From assembly GCA_016207515.1 (NCBI GenBank), contig JACQPN010000001.1, forward strand, positions 41,953-105,952: 64,000 nucleotides of DNA, given 5' to 3'. The position numbers and the translations under genes were made by a program. The notes beneath the pieces were generated by a model that worked only from the letters and a program-made list of their open reading frames with translations, searched no databases and was not told the origin of the DNA. Source of the DNA: Euryarchaeota archaeon (GTDB taxonomy: Archaea > Thermoplasmatota > SW-10-69-26 > JACQPN01). Below, piece after piece: positions 16,368 through 26,800 of this stretch. Each line of letters begins with the position of its first letter. Position 1 is the stretch's first letter.

Positions 16368-17879
16368 GTGGGTAAGGAGTTCCTCGCATTCTACGCTGCC
16401 ACCAGCGTAGCTCTCGTCGCCCTAGTGCCCGTTTTCAACGAGGTGAACGACGCTTATGCGAAGTCGTTCGAGATCGACTTGTCGAAGCTTCCTGACGACC
16501 TCGACCTCAAGCCCCCGGACGATCTCCAGCCGCCGGACAACATCAAGCCGCCGGAGGACTTCAAGCCTCCGCCGGATTGGAAGCCGCCTCCCGATTGGGA
16601 GCCTCCGCCGGATTGGAAGCCTCCACCGAACTTCACGAAGGAGGATTGGGAGAACCTCACGAAGAACCAGTCGCAGCCGAAGCCCGCGAAACAGATGGTG
16701 GAGGAGATTTATTACAACACCAGCAGGAACAAGAACCAGGAATCCAGGTTTGCCGAGTTCAACGTGACCCGCACCTACGATGTAGCTCTTGTGGCGCGCC
16801 TTGTGCTTAGTGACTACGTGGGGAATCTCCACATCACAATCACATATCCGAATGGCACGGTCGCCAAGGATTGGCGGTTCGATGTCTCTGAAGCGCACGC
16901 AACGGATTATGATCAAACAGTGGAACTCACGCACATGGGCGGGGACTACGTGGTCGCGTTAGATTACCTCAACCTGAACGTTGGTGCCGGTTACCACGAC
17001 CTGTTCGTCGAAGGCGTCTACACCGAATCATCCCCCGGCGGAAACTCGACTTTTAGGATAAGTCAAGCCTCCACCAACACCCCGACCCCGATCCCGCCGG
17101 GGGTCACCGTCATCCTCATCGGAGCCCTCGCGGCCACGGCCGGACTCACCTACATGAAGTTCGCTCCCGGGCGAAAGAAGACGAGACAGGCGCCCGCTCC
17201 CGTCGCTCCGCTTCGGATCGCGCCGACCCTCGTCATCGGTTTCCCGCAGATGCCGCGCGACCTTCCGGACGTCTGGGGCGCCGGTGAAGACCTCGAGATC
17301 GAAGTACGACGCATTGGTGGAAGCCCCACGACGCCCCGCGAAGCCCTAAATCTCGAATGCCCTCCCGCAAAGCCCATCCCCATGGAGATCGGGGGCGCGC
17401 CGGCGGTCATTTCCCTCAAGTTCAAGGTGCCCGCCACGTATACGTTGAAGGTGGCCTCGGTCACCGGTGAGAGCCGCCAAGCGGAACGCAGCATCCGCAT
17501 CGTGAAGTACGACGAGGAGATAGCCTCCGAGTTCGAACGGTTGCGACGACGCGCGGCGGAACTGGCCGCGGGACAAGGCCCGACGTCGCGCACCCCCCCC
17601 TCGACGCGCCCGTCATCGTCGTTCGAGGCGATGACCGCCCGGGACGTGGTCGACAGGCTCGCCGAAGGTCGCGGCGAGGCCGTTGCCGAGGCACTCGCCC
17701 AGATCCTCAACATCTTCGAACTCTCAAGATACTCGGGAAAGAGCGTGGAGCGGCTCCATTACTCGGCGTTCGTCCGGGCGATGCGCGGCATCGAATCGGA
17801 GGAGGCCGGGAAAAGCGAAGTCGAGGGGGCGCTCAATGAGCGCGGCGGGCAGGGCAAGAGGAGCGCTGCAACGCGGTGA
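16368..17879 (+). CDS. Exported single-pass protein with Pro-Asp-Trp hexapeptide repeats, first gene of MoxR operon
   Basis: 503 residues from GTG 16368; a TATA-like TTTTTATA (16324-16331) precedes it. Order: signal or anchor segment (1-30), a Pro-rich spacer of eight hexapeptide-like units (about 45-90; PPPDWKPPPDWEPPPDWK in the middle), an extracellular beta-rich domain (about 105-240), a transmembrane helix (about 245-262), a cytoplasmic beta-rich domain, and a helical C-terminus (FELSRYSGKSVERLHYSAFVR) resembling the end of DUF4129-type proteins that accompany MoxR and DUF58. The last codons overlap the next start by 4 bases. Probably a membrane partner of the MoxR/DUF58 machinery; the molecular role is unknown. 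Confidence 0.7.
   Translation: MGKEFLAFYAATSVALVALVPVFNEVNDAYAKSFEIDLSKLPDDLDLKPPDDLQPPDNIKPPEDFKPPPDWKPPPDWEPPPDWKPPPNFTKEDWENLTKNQSQPKPAKQMVEEIYYNTSRNKNQESRFAEFNVTRTYDVALVARLVLSDYVGNLHITITYPNGTVAKDWRFDVSEAHATDYDQTVELTHMGGDYVVALDYLNLNVGAGYHDLFVEGVYTESSPGGNSTFRISQASTNTPTPIPPGVTVILIGALAATAGLTYMKFAPGRKKTRQAPAPVAPLRIAPTLVIGFPQMPRDLPDVWGAGEDLEIEVRRIGGSPTTPREALNLECPPAKPIPMEIGGAPAVISLKFKVPATYTLKVASVTGESRQAERSIRIVKYDEEIASEFERLRRRAAELAAGQGPTSRTPPSTRPSSSFEAMTARDVVDRLAEGRGEAVAEALAQILNIFELSRYSGKSVERLHYSAFVRAMRGIESEEAGKSEVEGALNERGGQGKRSAATR
16504..16640 (+). repeat. Tandem 18-base repeats encoding PP(P)D-aromatic-K units
   Basis: Seven to eight in-frame units, the outer ones reading PPDDLQ, PPDNIK and PPEDFK and the inner ones PPPDWK/E. 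The inner copies are almost identical in DNA, so unit number may vary between strains. They form a stiff polyproline spacer outside the membrane. Confidence 0.75.
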
Positions 17880-18844
17880 GCGCCGGTACGCGCCTAGTGT
17901 ACCTCCTGGGCCTCGGCTCCGCGGCACTCATCCTCGTGTACTTCGCCCAGACGGGCACGAGTGTCGCCACCCCGAGCGGCTCATTCCGGCTCTCGGCGCT
18001 TCTGCCGTTCGCCCTCGCAGGGCTTGCGCTTCGCTTCGTGGGCGTCCTCTCGGGCCGTCAATCCGAGGCGCGGCTCATGCGCGTGCTGTCTTGGATCCCA
18101 CCGGCGACTTTCTTCGTGCTCCGCCCCAACGTCCTCTCACCGCAGATCATCGCCGTCATCGGGGCATTGTTCTTCCTCGACGTCTTCGTCTCCCGGCCGG
18201 GCCTAGGAGAGCCGGGAAAGACCTGGCGGCCGACGAAGAAAGCGCTTCTTGCCGCCCTCCTCTTCGTCGTGGCAGGCTACGCGGCGACCACGATGCTTCC
18301 CGCAGGGACCGTCGTGACGAAGGTCGTCCTCTTCCTCACGCTTCTCGGCGCATCCGTCGTCTTGTGGCTCTCGCAACAGGACAACCTCACGAAACCGGCG
18401 GCCACATTATACCTCTTCTCCGTGCTATTCTTCACATTGTTCCTCGCCAACAGCCTCCCCTACGGGCCGCTTGCCGAGTGGGGCCTCATCATAATCGGCC
18501 TCGTGAGCGCCCTGCAGCCGGCGCTCGCGGGAACCCGCGAGGCCCCGCCGCCTCTCATCCCGCAGGATGCGAGGGCGCATGTGCAGCGTCTTGAGGTGAA
18601 GACCGACCAGCAGCGATCGCTCTCCGACGCGCTTGTGAACGCGTACGTCTCGCGTGGGATGTTCGCTACCGAGATCGGGGAACGGGTCGCCTCGTCGATG
18701 ACGCGCCTCGGAAGATCCGGGGAAGGCGAGCGGCTTCGAGGCCTCATACTGGCGGAAGCCAAGCGGGGAAAAAAGCGCCGCGCCCATTTGATGGGAGAGA
18801 TCACGCGCATCATCCAAGGAAGCATCCAGGTGAACACGTTATGA
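17876..18844 (+). CDS. Membrane protein with cytoplasmic helical C-terminus, MoxR operon
   Basis: 322 residues, GTG start overlapping the upstream stop codon (GTGA), a sign of translational coupling. About seven hydrophobic segments fill residues 8-225. The remaining hundred residues are soluble and charged, with a helical region (SDALVNAYVSRGMFATEIGERV) and a basic end (AEAKRGKKRRAHLMGEI). I do not recognise the family. The position between a DUF4129-like protein and MoxR suggests it is a membrane component of the same complex. Confidence 0.65.
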   Translation: MSAGTRLVYLLGLGSAALILVYFAQTGTSVATPSGSFRLSALLPFALAGLALRFVGVLSGRQSEARLMRVLSWIPPATFFVLRPNVLSPQIIAVIGALFFLDVFVSRPGLGEPGKTWRPTKKALLAALLFVVAGYAATTMLPAGTVVTKVVLFLTLLGASVVLWLSQQDNLTKPAATLYLFSVLFFTLFLANSLPYGPLAEWGLIIIGLVSALQPALAGTREAPPPLIPQDARAHVQRLEVKTDQQRSLSDALVNAYVSRGMFATEIGERVASSMTRLGRSGEGERLRGLILAEAKRGKKRRAHLMGEITRIIQGSIQVNTL

Positions 18845-18867
18845 TGACGAGACGCAGGTGAAAAGAG

Positions 18868-19878
<1,011 letters not shown>

Positions 19879-19880
19879 GC

Positions 19881-19887
19881 AATATAG
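19881..19887 (+). promoter_or_regulatory. TATA-like element before the DUF58 gene
   Basis: AATATAG sits about 31-37 bases before ATG 19918, so the distal part of the operon may have its own start of transcription. Confidence 0.35.
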
Positions 19888-19917
19888 GTACAAGTACGTA
19901 CTCACGGATCTGATGGA

Positions 19918-21207
19918 ATGGCGATGCAAGGCCCCGCTGCGACGCTTCTCGTGAAGGCCAGCGGAGCCGCCCTCTTGTCCGGCCTCATCCTCGGAAACCA
20001 CCACCTCATCCTCCTTGGCCTCGTGCCGATGAGTGTCGCTCTCCTAGGCCTCTCGGTTGCGCCGCCTCAAGGACCGGTCGTGCGTCTTGTCGTTTCAAGC
20101 CCGAAGATAGTCGAAGGGACGCGCGTCGCGTTCCGGATGCAAGGACAGGTCCCCGAAGGGTCCGGTGTGGTGATCGCAAGATTCGAGCTCCCGGCTGTCG
20201 CAAACATCGTCCGAGGATCCAACTTCGCCGTGTTCTCGAAAAAGGAGAACGAGGCCTTGAACATCGCCCACGATTGCGAGGTTGAATTCCCGAAACGCGG
20301 CCTTTACGAAATCCCCCCCTTGAGGCTCACGCTCATCGATGGCGGGCTGCTTCGCAGATCGGAGAGCCTGGACGCTGGCGCGACCGTGACCCTTGAAGTC
20401 GTCGCGAAGCCCGTGGCCGTGCGCGGTTTCCGTAGCGCTCCGCAACGCGGCGCGCAAGCGGGGCCGGACGAGGACAAGACGCCGGGCGGCCAGGAGCGCA
20501 ACTCGTTCCGCCAGATCCGTCCATACCGCATCGGCGATCCACTCCGCAAGGTCAATTGGAAAGCGACCGCGCGGGCGCAGAGCCTTGGCAAGAACGAGCT
20601 GCTCGTCAACGAGTACGAGCCCGAAGGGCAACGTGCCGTGCTCGTGATACTCGATGCGACATCCCGAATGGACGTAGGGGGTCCCATCAAGACGCGCTTC
20701 GACAGGGCCGCCGACGCCGCCTACGAGCTCTGCCTCCACTTCAACTCACGAGGCCATCCCGTAGGACTACTCGCCTTCGGGCCGAAAGGCGCCCCATCGC
20801 TCCCGATCCGGCCGGGCGGCCAGAACCTCCTCGCCATCCGCCGCGCAGTGTTCACGATGAAGGCCGGCGACGACGGTGAAACGCTCGATTCACGGCTCGA
20901 AAAACGCAAGAGGGAACTGCTCGCGAAGTCGCCGATGGTCGTGGTCGTGAGCCGCGTCGACGCCCAGTTCACGCCGCTGCGAGCGACCTTGCTGGAATTC
21001 AGGCGCCGCATGCGCGTCCTCAGAGGTTCGACGCCTCCGGTGGCGGTCCTTGACGTCGATTCGAAGGAAGACGCCGACACGACCCCGCTACTTGCTCTCG
21101 AACGCCAGGCCGAGATCAAGGAGACGCGGCGGGCGACGCTCCCCGTCATACGTTGGAACGACGCGTCGAAACGGCTGCGTGTGCCGATCAAGGGGGCTTC
21201 GAGATGA
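19918..21207 (+). CDS. DUF58 (VWA-like) membrane-associated protein, MoxR partner
   Basis: 429 residues. Two N-terminal hydrophobic segments (about 8-48), a beta-sandwich domain, then the DUF58 signature: SFRQIRPYRIGDPLRKVNWKA followed by a VWA-like start VLVILDATSRMDVG, where Asp-x-Thr-Ser replaces the classic DxSxS metal site. DUF58 proteins regularly pair with MoxR, as here. The stop codon overlaps an ATG that opens a 23-codon frame leading to the next gene. Confidence 0.88.
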   Translation: MAMQGPAATLLVKASGAALLSGLILGNHHLILLGLVPMSVALLGLSVAPPQGPVVRLVVSSPKIVEGTRVAFRMQGQVPEGSGVVIARFELPAVANIVRGSNFAVFSKKENEALNIAHDCEVEFPKRGLYEIPPLRLTLIDGGLLRRSESLDAGATVTLEVVAKPVAVRGFRSAPQRGAQAGPDEDKTPGGQERNSFRQIRPYRIGDPLRKVNWKATARAQSLGKNELLVNEYEPEGQRAVLVILDATSRMDVGGPIKTRFDRAADAAYELCLHFNSRGHPVGLLAFGPKGAPSLPIRPGGQNLLAIRRAVFTMKAGDDGETLDSRLEKRKRELLAKSPMVVVVSRVDAQFTPLRATLLEFRRRMRVLRGSTPPVAVLDVDSKEDADTTPLLALERQAEIKETRRATLPVIRWNDASKRLRVPIKGASR

Positions 21208-21275
21208 CCGAGGGCGCGGCGATCCGGGGCCTCGGCCCGATGTGTTGCGCCAGGGACCGGAGGGCGGCGACGTGA
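21204..21275 (+). CDS. Possible 23-codon bridging ORF
   Basis: ATG overlaps the DUF58 stop (ATGA), and the frame ends in a TGA that itself overlaps the GTG start of the next gene (GTGA). It reads MTEGAAIRGLGPMCCARDR and a few more residues. Function, if any, may be to pass ribosomes along the operon; it could also be chance. Confidence 0.25.
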   Translation: MTEGAAIRGLGPMCCARDRRAAT

Positions 21276-21922
21276 TCGCGAAGCTCCGTCTCCTTCCGCA
21301 CATCCTCCTCCTCTCGATCCTCCTCGCCCTCGCCTTCCAGGTCTCGTTCGTCGCCGAGACGATGGGCCCGATGCCGATACCCCAGTATGGAGGCCTCGAC
21401 CTCAAAGTCATTATTCTCTTCGTCCCCACGCTTGTCATAGGAATCTTGAGCCTGACTGCAAAAAAGGGGGCGGGCGCTCCCCTCGTCGTTTATTGGACAC
21501 TTGGGATAATCTCGACGGCAACCATCATGCGCAGTTCCATCCGCGTCTTCCTTCCGCTCGGCGGGACCGTGAGCGCTAGCGAACGCTTCGACCTCGTCGA
21601 AGCGCTCCTGGACGTCGCCGCGTTCGCCGTGAGCATCTGGATCCACCTCGAAGCGCTCACCATCGGCGTCGTTTCAGAACTCAAGGCCCGCGGCGCCGAC
21701 GACGTGATGGCCGCAGAGGCGCAGGAGGTCTTGTCCCATTCGCTTCGAAGCCGGATCGCCGCCGGGACGGTGGCCGTCCTCGGCCTCGCCATCATTGCGG
21801 CGCTAGGGACTGGGCTTCTCGCGAAGGCGCAACTTGGATCGTTCACGCTCGCGATGCTTCTTGCAAGCGTCGTACTTGCCGCCGTGGGGCTACGCGCCGC
21901 GGTGGCGGCTCGGCCGAAGTAG
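21272..21922 (+). CDS. Membrane protein, last gene of MoxR operon
   Basis: 216 residues from GTG 21272, chosen because GGAGGG lies 8 bases upstream and because the frame before it overlaps the DUF58 gene by more than 150 bases. About five to six hydrophobic segments. A charged cytoplasmic stretch (LKARGADDVMAAEAQEVLS) lies in the middle. Family not recognised; co-transcription with MoxR and DUF58 is likely. Confidence 0.65.
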   Translation: MIAKLRLLPHILLLSILLALAFQVSFVAETMGPMPIPQYGGLDLKVIILFVPTLVIGILSLTAKKGAGAPLVVYWTLGIISTATIMRSSIRVFLPLGGTVSASERFDLVEALLDVAAFAVSIWIHLEALTIGVVSELKARGADDVMAAEAQEVLSHSLRSRIAAGTVAVLGLAIIAALGTGLLAKAQLGSFTLAMLLASVVLAAVGLRAAVAARPK

Positions 21923-22042
21923 CGCGCCGTGCCCACTGCGTTTTCCGCGTGGGTCCGGGGAGAATGCGGCGTCCTTCGGGGCGAGGCAGCCCGGGACCAA
22001 GTCATCTTGATCGACTTCTGGCCCCCGCCGAAACGCAGAAAT

Positions 22043-22070
22043 ATGCAATTATACATATGGTATAATGCAT
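22043..22070. promoter_or_regulatory. Dyad operator and promoter of vapBC
   Basis: ATTATAC-ATATG-GTATAAT (22048-22066) is a perfect 7-bp inverted repeat with a 5-base centre. With one bulged A the arms extend to ATGC outside each end. It is the only strongly AT-rich stretch nearby and touches the start codon at 22069, so a protein bound here would block initiation. AbrB-type antitoxins normally bind such dyads to repress their own operon. Confidence 0.7.
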
Positions 22071-22275
22071 GATTGCCAAGGTTCTGAAGTGGGGCAACAG
22101 CTATGGCCTGCGCATAACGAAGGAGGAGGCGCGGAAAGCCGGCCTCAGGGAAGGACAGGAGGTCGTCGTGGAGATCAAGGTACGCCCGACGGGAAAAGTC
22201 GACCTTTCCCACATACGGGCCTTCAATCTCGGCGGCGACTTGGCAGATCACCACGACGAAGTCGAGTGGGCATGA
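22069..22275 (+). CDS. vapB: AbrB/SpoVT-type antitoxin (VapB)
   Basis: 68 residues. The N-terminal swapped-hairpin DNA-binding domain shows the standard pattern MIAKVLKWGNSYGLRI and AGLREGQEVVVEI. The short C-terminus (about 45-68) would wrap the toxin. The stop codon overlaps the toxin start (ATGA). The product should neutralise the PIN toxin and repress the operon through the dyad at its start. Confidence 0.88.
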   Translation: MIAKVLKWGNSYGLRITKEEARKAGLREGQEVVVEIKVRPTGKVDLSHIRAFNLGGDLADHHDEVEWA

Positions 22276-22679
22276 CCCGAGTCGCCGACACCAGTTTCCT
22301 CATCACGCTTTTCGACGAGCGGGACCCGCGGCACGCGCTTGCATGCGAAATCGCCGAAGAGCCGGAACCGATAGTTGTTCCCTTGGAGGTTCTTGGTGAG
22401 ACCCTCGGCGTCGTCCACTTGCGACGCGGCTTCGACGTGGCCAGGGCGATATGGGCGGATCTCGGAAAGATTCCCCATATGGAATTCTTGGAGACCGGTG
22501 AAGGCGCCGCCACGGCTGAGATCTTCGCGGGCGCAAACGGGGCCCTGAGTTGGGTCGATTCCGCCGTCGTTGCTCGTTGCAAGATGTTGGGCGCGTCGCC
22601 CCTCTGTTACGACGATGACATCCTGGCGGCCGTGGCGGGCCGATCAAGGAAGAAGCGGTCGTCAGGACGGTCCACGTAA
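22272..22679 (+). CDS. vapC: PIN-domain toxin (VapC)
   Basis: 135 residues from the ATG that overlaps the antitoxin stop. The PIN signature begins at once: VADTSFLITLFDERDPRH gives the first catalytic Asp (D6). A conserved Glu follows in VPLEVLGETL, and the Asp pair lies in LSWVDSAVVARC and CYDDDIL. PIN toxins are Mg-dependent RNases that cleave tRNA or rRNA. The last dozen residues are very basic. Confidence 0.88.
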   Translation: MTRVADTSFLITLFDERDPRHALACEIAEEPEPIVVPLEVLGETLGVVHLRRGFDVARAIWADLGKIPHMEFLETGEGAATAEIFAGANGALSWVDSAVVARCKMLGASPLCYDDDILAAVAGRSRKKRSSGRST

Positions 22680-23050
22680 GAGGTCAGGGGCCGCCAGCGG
22701 CCTGCGATGATTCCTGCCATCGGCGGCCCCGAGATTAGGAGATCGAAACCAAGAAACGAGCATTTCTCGTAGTGGGAAAGCATATACTTCGCGCGGAGAG
22801 TCCGGGAGTGTGGTCTCCAAGCGCCTGACGGCTACGTTCGAGGGCGGTCCCATGGATAGCGCCCACGTCGACCAAACCTTATTAGTCCGGGTCTCTAAGG
22901 GGTTCCGCAGAGACTCTCGCGAGAAAGTTCTTAATCTCAAAAGCTTGCTCGGTTGACCTATCTACGAAGAATCGAGGTGTCGATTCGTTTGCAAGCATCA
23001 TGGCTGTTAATGGCGGGGGCGCGGCCACGATGGCTGAAAGAGGGAATTGC
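22680..23050. other. Intergenic region with promoter-like AT patches
   Basis: About 370 bases between vapC and an exported protein. AT-rich patches occur near 22775-22790 and 22872-22888 (CCTTATTAGT), the latter a candidate TATA box for the downstream gene. GC content is lower than in the flanks. I see no gene. Confidence 0.5.
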
Positions 23051-23758
23051 ATGAACAGGTCAACCAAGGTATTGGTAGAGTTCGGGATCATGTCGATTGC
23101 GTTTTTCGTATTCTCGGGATCTGCATCCGCGGACGGCAGCCAGAACATCCAGGACAACGCGACGGCCGCTGGGGATCAGACCGTGGCCAACGTGGAGGCC
23201 TTCAACCGGTCGGCCACGGAAAACGTGTCTGGACTATCGACAGTCGGTGTGAACGGTCTCTCGACCGGCGATGCAGGCCCCGCGATCCAATATGCCCAAG
23301 CCATAGTGGAGGCGGGCAACGATTCGGGACTTGCCCAGATCGCGATCATCCAGAACTTCAGTAACTCGGTCTTGGCAAACGTTCCCGAGACGCCTGTCCC
23401 CAACGTGAACGGCAGCTCGTTGCTGTTCAACGGCTGGGCTTTCTTGAACACGACCACCGATACTACGAGCGCGCTGGGTCAGAGCGCCCAAAACGCGGCA
23501 TGCAATCGGCCGGCAGACGCGGTGGCCGCTGGGGTCAACACGACCGACCCGGCCTCGTCGACACCATTCGAATCGTGTCGAAACGGTTCCGTGGGCCGAA
23601 ACGCCATGTCGCTGGCGCAGGATCGTGTCGGCGGCGGCGAAACCCAGCTGGCAAGGCATCAAGACACATCCTGCGACGCGTCGAGAGCATTGGTCCCGAT
23701 GGCGGGTGCCTTCGTTTCACTCACGGAGCAACTTACCGGGTTCGACCTTACCCCATAG
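23051..23758 (+). CDS. Secreted protein of unknown function
   Basis: 235 residues from ATG 23051, preceded by GAGGG 8 bases upstream; an earlier in-frame ATG at 23000 would add 17 residues without a role. A signal peptide (FGIMSIAFFVFSGSASA) is followed by an Asn/Ala/Ser/Thr-rich mature region with many N-glycosylation sequons (NAT, NRS, NVS, NGS, NTT). Four Cys residues lie in the C-terminal half. No transmembrane tail and no known fold is recognised. It lies just upstream of another exported protein. Confidence 0.55.
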   Translation: MNRSTKVLVEFGIMSIAFFVFSGSASADGSQNIQDNATAAGDQTVANVEAFNRSATENVSGLSTVGVNGLSTGDAGPAIQYAQAIVEAGNDSGLAQIAIIQNFSNSVLANVPETPVPNVNGSSLLFNGWAFLNTTTDTTSALGQSAQNAACNRPADAVAAGVNTTDPASSTPFESCRNGSVGRNAMSLAQDRVGGGETQLARHQDTSCDASRALVPMAGAFVSLTEQLTGFDLTP

Positions 23759-23887
23759 AATCGACCGGAGAAGCGACCGCGGGGCCTCCGAAGCCCTCAC
23801 CGGTCCATCGTCCGACTAGCGGACCTCGGTGACTCCAATGATGGGGCAAGTGGACCTGGCGATGACGGCACGGGCTTAGCCGGCGAG

Positions 23888-26800
23888 GTGGCCGGGAGGA
23901 CGGTATTGAGGCGCATAGAGACGGCAGGAGACACTGGACGCGGACCCCTTTCGGGTTCTCGCGGCGCGCTGGCCCTCGCTCTCCTCGTCGTGTTTTCCGC
24001 TCACCCGTTGCCCGCGGGCGCCTTGCACCAGTGCCCAGATGCCCCGACCGACGCGAAGAGAGCCGCGTACTCGGAGGAGTGCGACGTCTACTCCGATGCC
24101 GTTGCATTCCCCGACGAGCTCATGCGCGGGATGTCCGGGACGGGCGAGGCCGTACTTCGAGGCGTGGACGAGGGGGACCCTGTCCCATGGGACAACCTCA
24201 CGTTCGCGCTGGAAACGACAGCAGGCTTCGCCAATGACGCCGTCATCCACCAGGTCGCGGCCACGAACTTCCTGATCGACGACTCGCCGCCGGAGGGCTC
24301 CGCGGCAGTCGCACTAGCCAGCACCAACGGGCGGACGGTGCTCATCGAGTATTCCGCCGTGGATTGCGTCGGGGCATCGGCGGTCGGGTGCTCACAAGGT
24401 TTTGCGAGGATCGCAAGCGTCACGATAGCGGCAGTGCTACCCGATGGATCGACCCTGGAACGGGTCGACATGTCGATTGACGGCGACTTCTCATGGTCCC
24501 TCGACGACGCGGCCGCCGAGGGCAGGTACGGATTCTTCACGATCATGAGAGATCACGCCGGCAACGTCGAGGCGTCGCCGGCGAGCGGAATCGATGCCCA
24601 GGGCACGATAGTCGACGACGTCATCGTCCTCGACCGGACACCACCTTCGTCCTCTGCGTCCCTTCTTTCCGGTTTCGTGAGTTCTATGGCGACGATCTTT
24701 CCGTCCGCAACCGATCCCCATGCCGCGGATGGCTCGCGCTCTGGCATCGGTGCCATTCGGGTCTACCGGTTCGCCGCCGGATCGACTGCGTTCCTTGGCG
24801 AATCAGTGGTGTCTGACTGCGTCCTAACAGGACCCGCGACGAGCGACATCCCCATTTCCGCGACCCTCCAGATGGAGGGGTCGAACGGTGTGGCCACGGT
24901 CGCCGTCGACTGTGCCGGAAACGTCGAGGTGATCCCAAGCGAGGCCGACGCGTTCGTTGTGGTCGACCGGTCCCCGCCGACGAGTTCGGTGACGGCGCTG
25001 CCCTCGAAGAGCCCCATTGCCGACCTCGTGGTCCATTGGTCAGGCGCCGACGCGCTCTCGCCGGTGCAGGATTTTACAGTTGTGGTCTTTGCAGACAACG
25101 AGGCCGCGCCGAGGGAATGGTTGACGCGCACCTCGCAACTAAGCGGCGCCTTCCAGGGGCTCGACGGCGTCACCTATTCCTTCCATTCGATCGCCCGGGA
25201 CCAGGCAGGTAACGTCGAAAGCGCGCCGCAGGCCCCGGATACTACCGTCTCGTTCGACCTCGAAGCACCGGTCGCATCAATCTCTTCGCCCGCCGACGGC
25301 GGCTTCGTAGCAGTCGATCGCGTCAGGGTCCGGTTTCTCGCTGCGGACGCCTTCCTGGAGGCCGCGTCTTGTTTCTTCGACGAACGAGAAAGCCTTGACT
25401 GTCTTGGCCTCACGGAGCTCACCTTCGACCAAGTCGCCGAAGGCACCCATTCGTTCACGATAGCGGCGCACGATTCGCAGGGGCGCGTCTCGACGGCCTC
25501 GGCGCTTTTCACCGTCGACCTCAAGGACCCCTTGGTGATCATCCTCTCCCCCGTGGAAGGCTCGACGCTCGCAAGCGGCGACTCGATCGCGCTGCGTTTC
25601 AGGGCTACGGACACCAACATCGCCTCGGTGCGATGCGGCCTCGACGGTGGGTTCCCGGTCGCTTGCGATGGACCGGGTACGAAGGTGTTCACGGGGCTTT
25701 CCGACGGGTTCCACATTCTCACCGTTGTCGCCACGGACAAGGCGCTACGTGAGACGTCGCGGTCCGTCTCCTTCATCCGCGACACGGTCGCACCCTCCGT
25801 TTCAATCACGGCCCCGGCACCGGGGACGGTGACGGATGCCGACACGGTTGCCTTGGGCTTTGCCATTGAGGAGGCGAACCCGGTCGCTATTTCATGCCGG
25901 CTCGATCAAGCGGCCCCTTTTCCCTGTCAATCTCCTTCGGGTCACTTGTTCGATGGGATTACGGATGGATCGCACACGGTGGCCGTCACGGTCATGGATG
26001 CGGCAGGACGCACCGTTTCGGCGACGACGACCTTCGTCATCGACACCGCGCCGCCGGTGTCGAGGATTTTCGCGCTACCGGCGTACACCGCGTCGAGCGA
26101 AGTGACGTTGCATTGGGCAGGCGCCGACGCCGGGACCGGTGTACGCGAATACAACGTGCTTTGGCGAAAGGAGGGCGATCCCGGATGGCGCACGCTTCTC
26201 GCTTCCACACCCCTGCTCTCGACAATCTTTGAAGCGACCGAAGGGGGGAAATACGAATTCGTTTCGCACGCGGTGGACCTTTTGGGCCACGTCGAGACCA
26301 AACGATCCGCGGACGCTTCGACAACGGTGGATTTCGTTTCCCCGACGGCCGCCGTAATCGCCGCCGTACAAGACTCGGACAAGCTGTTGATCACCGTCCT
26401 GTTCGACGATGCCGCGCCGGGCGGCTCGTTGCTCCTTTTCGAACGGCATTCGGCCTCGCCGTCCGACGCGTCCGGAGCATGGATGCAGGCGGGGCGCTTC
26501 GAGGTACCGGTCGGCGAATCCATGTTGGTCTTCCAGCCGACGATCCCCGCATTCTACCGGCTTCGAGCCACCGCCATCGACCTCGCCGGAAACGTGGAAC
26601 CAGGGGAGTCAAGCGGCGACGTGACGGTGCTTTTCGACCTTGAGACCCCCCGTGTGACTTGCGGCCCAAGACTTCCGAGCGGGACGCTTCCGGCACTCGA
26701 GGGCGAGGCCACGGATGACGTTGGGGTCGCTTCCGTCGAAGCGCTCCTCGACGGGGAGGCGCTCACGCCGCTGTCGTCCGGTGCGACACGGTATCTTCCT

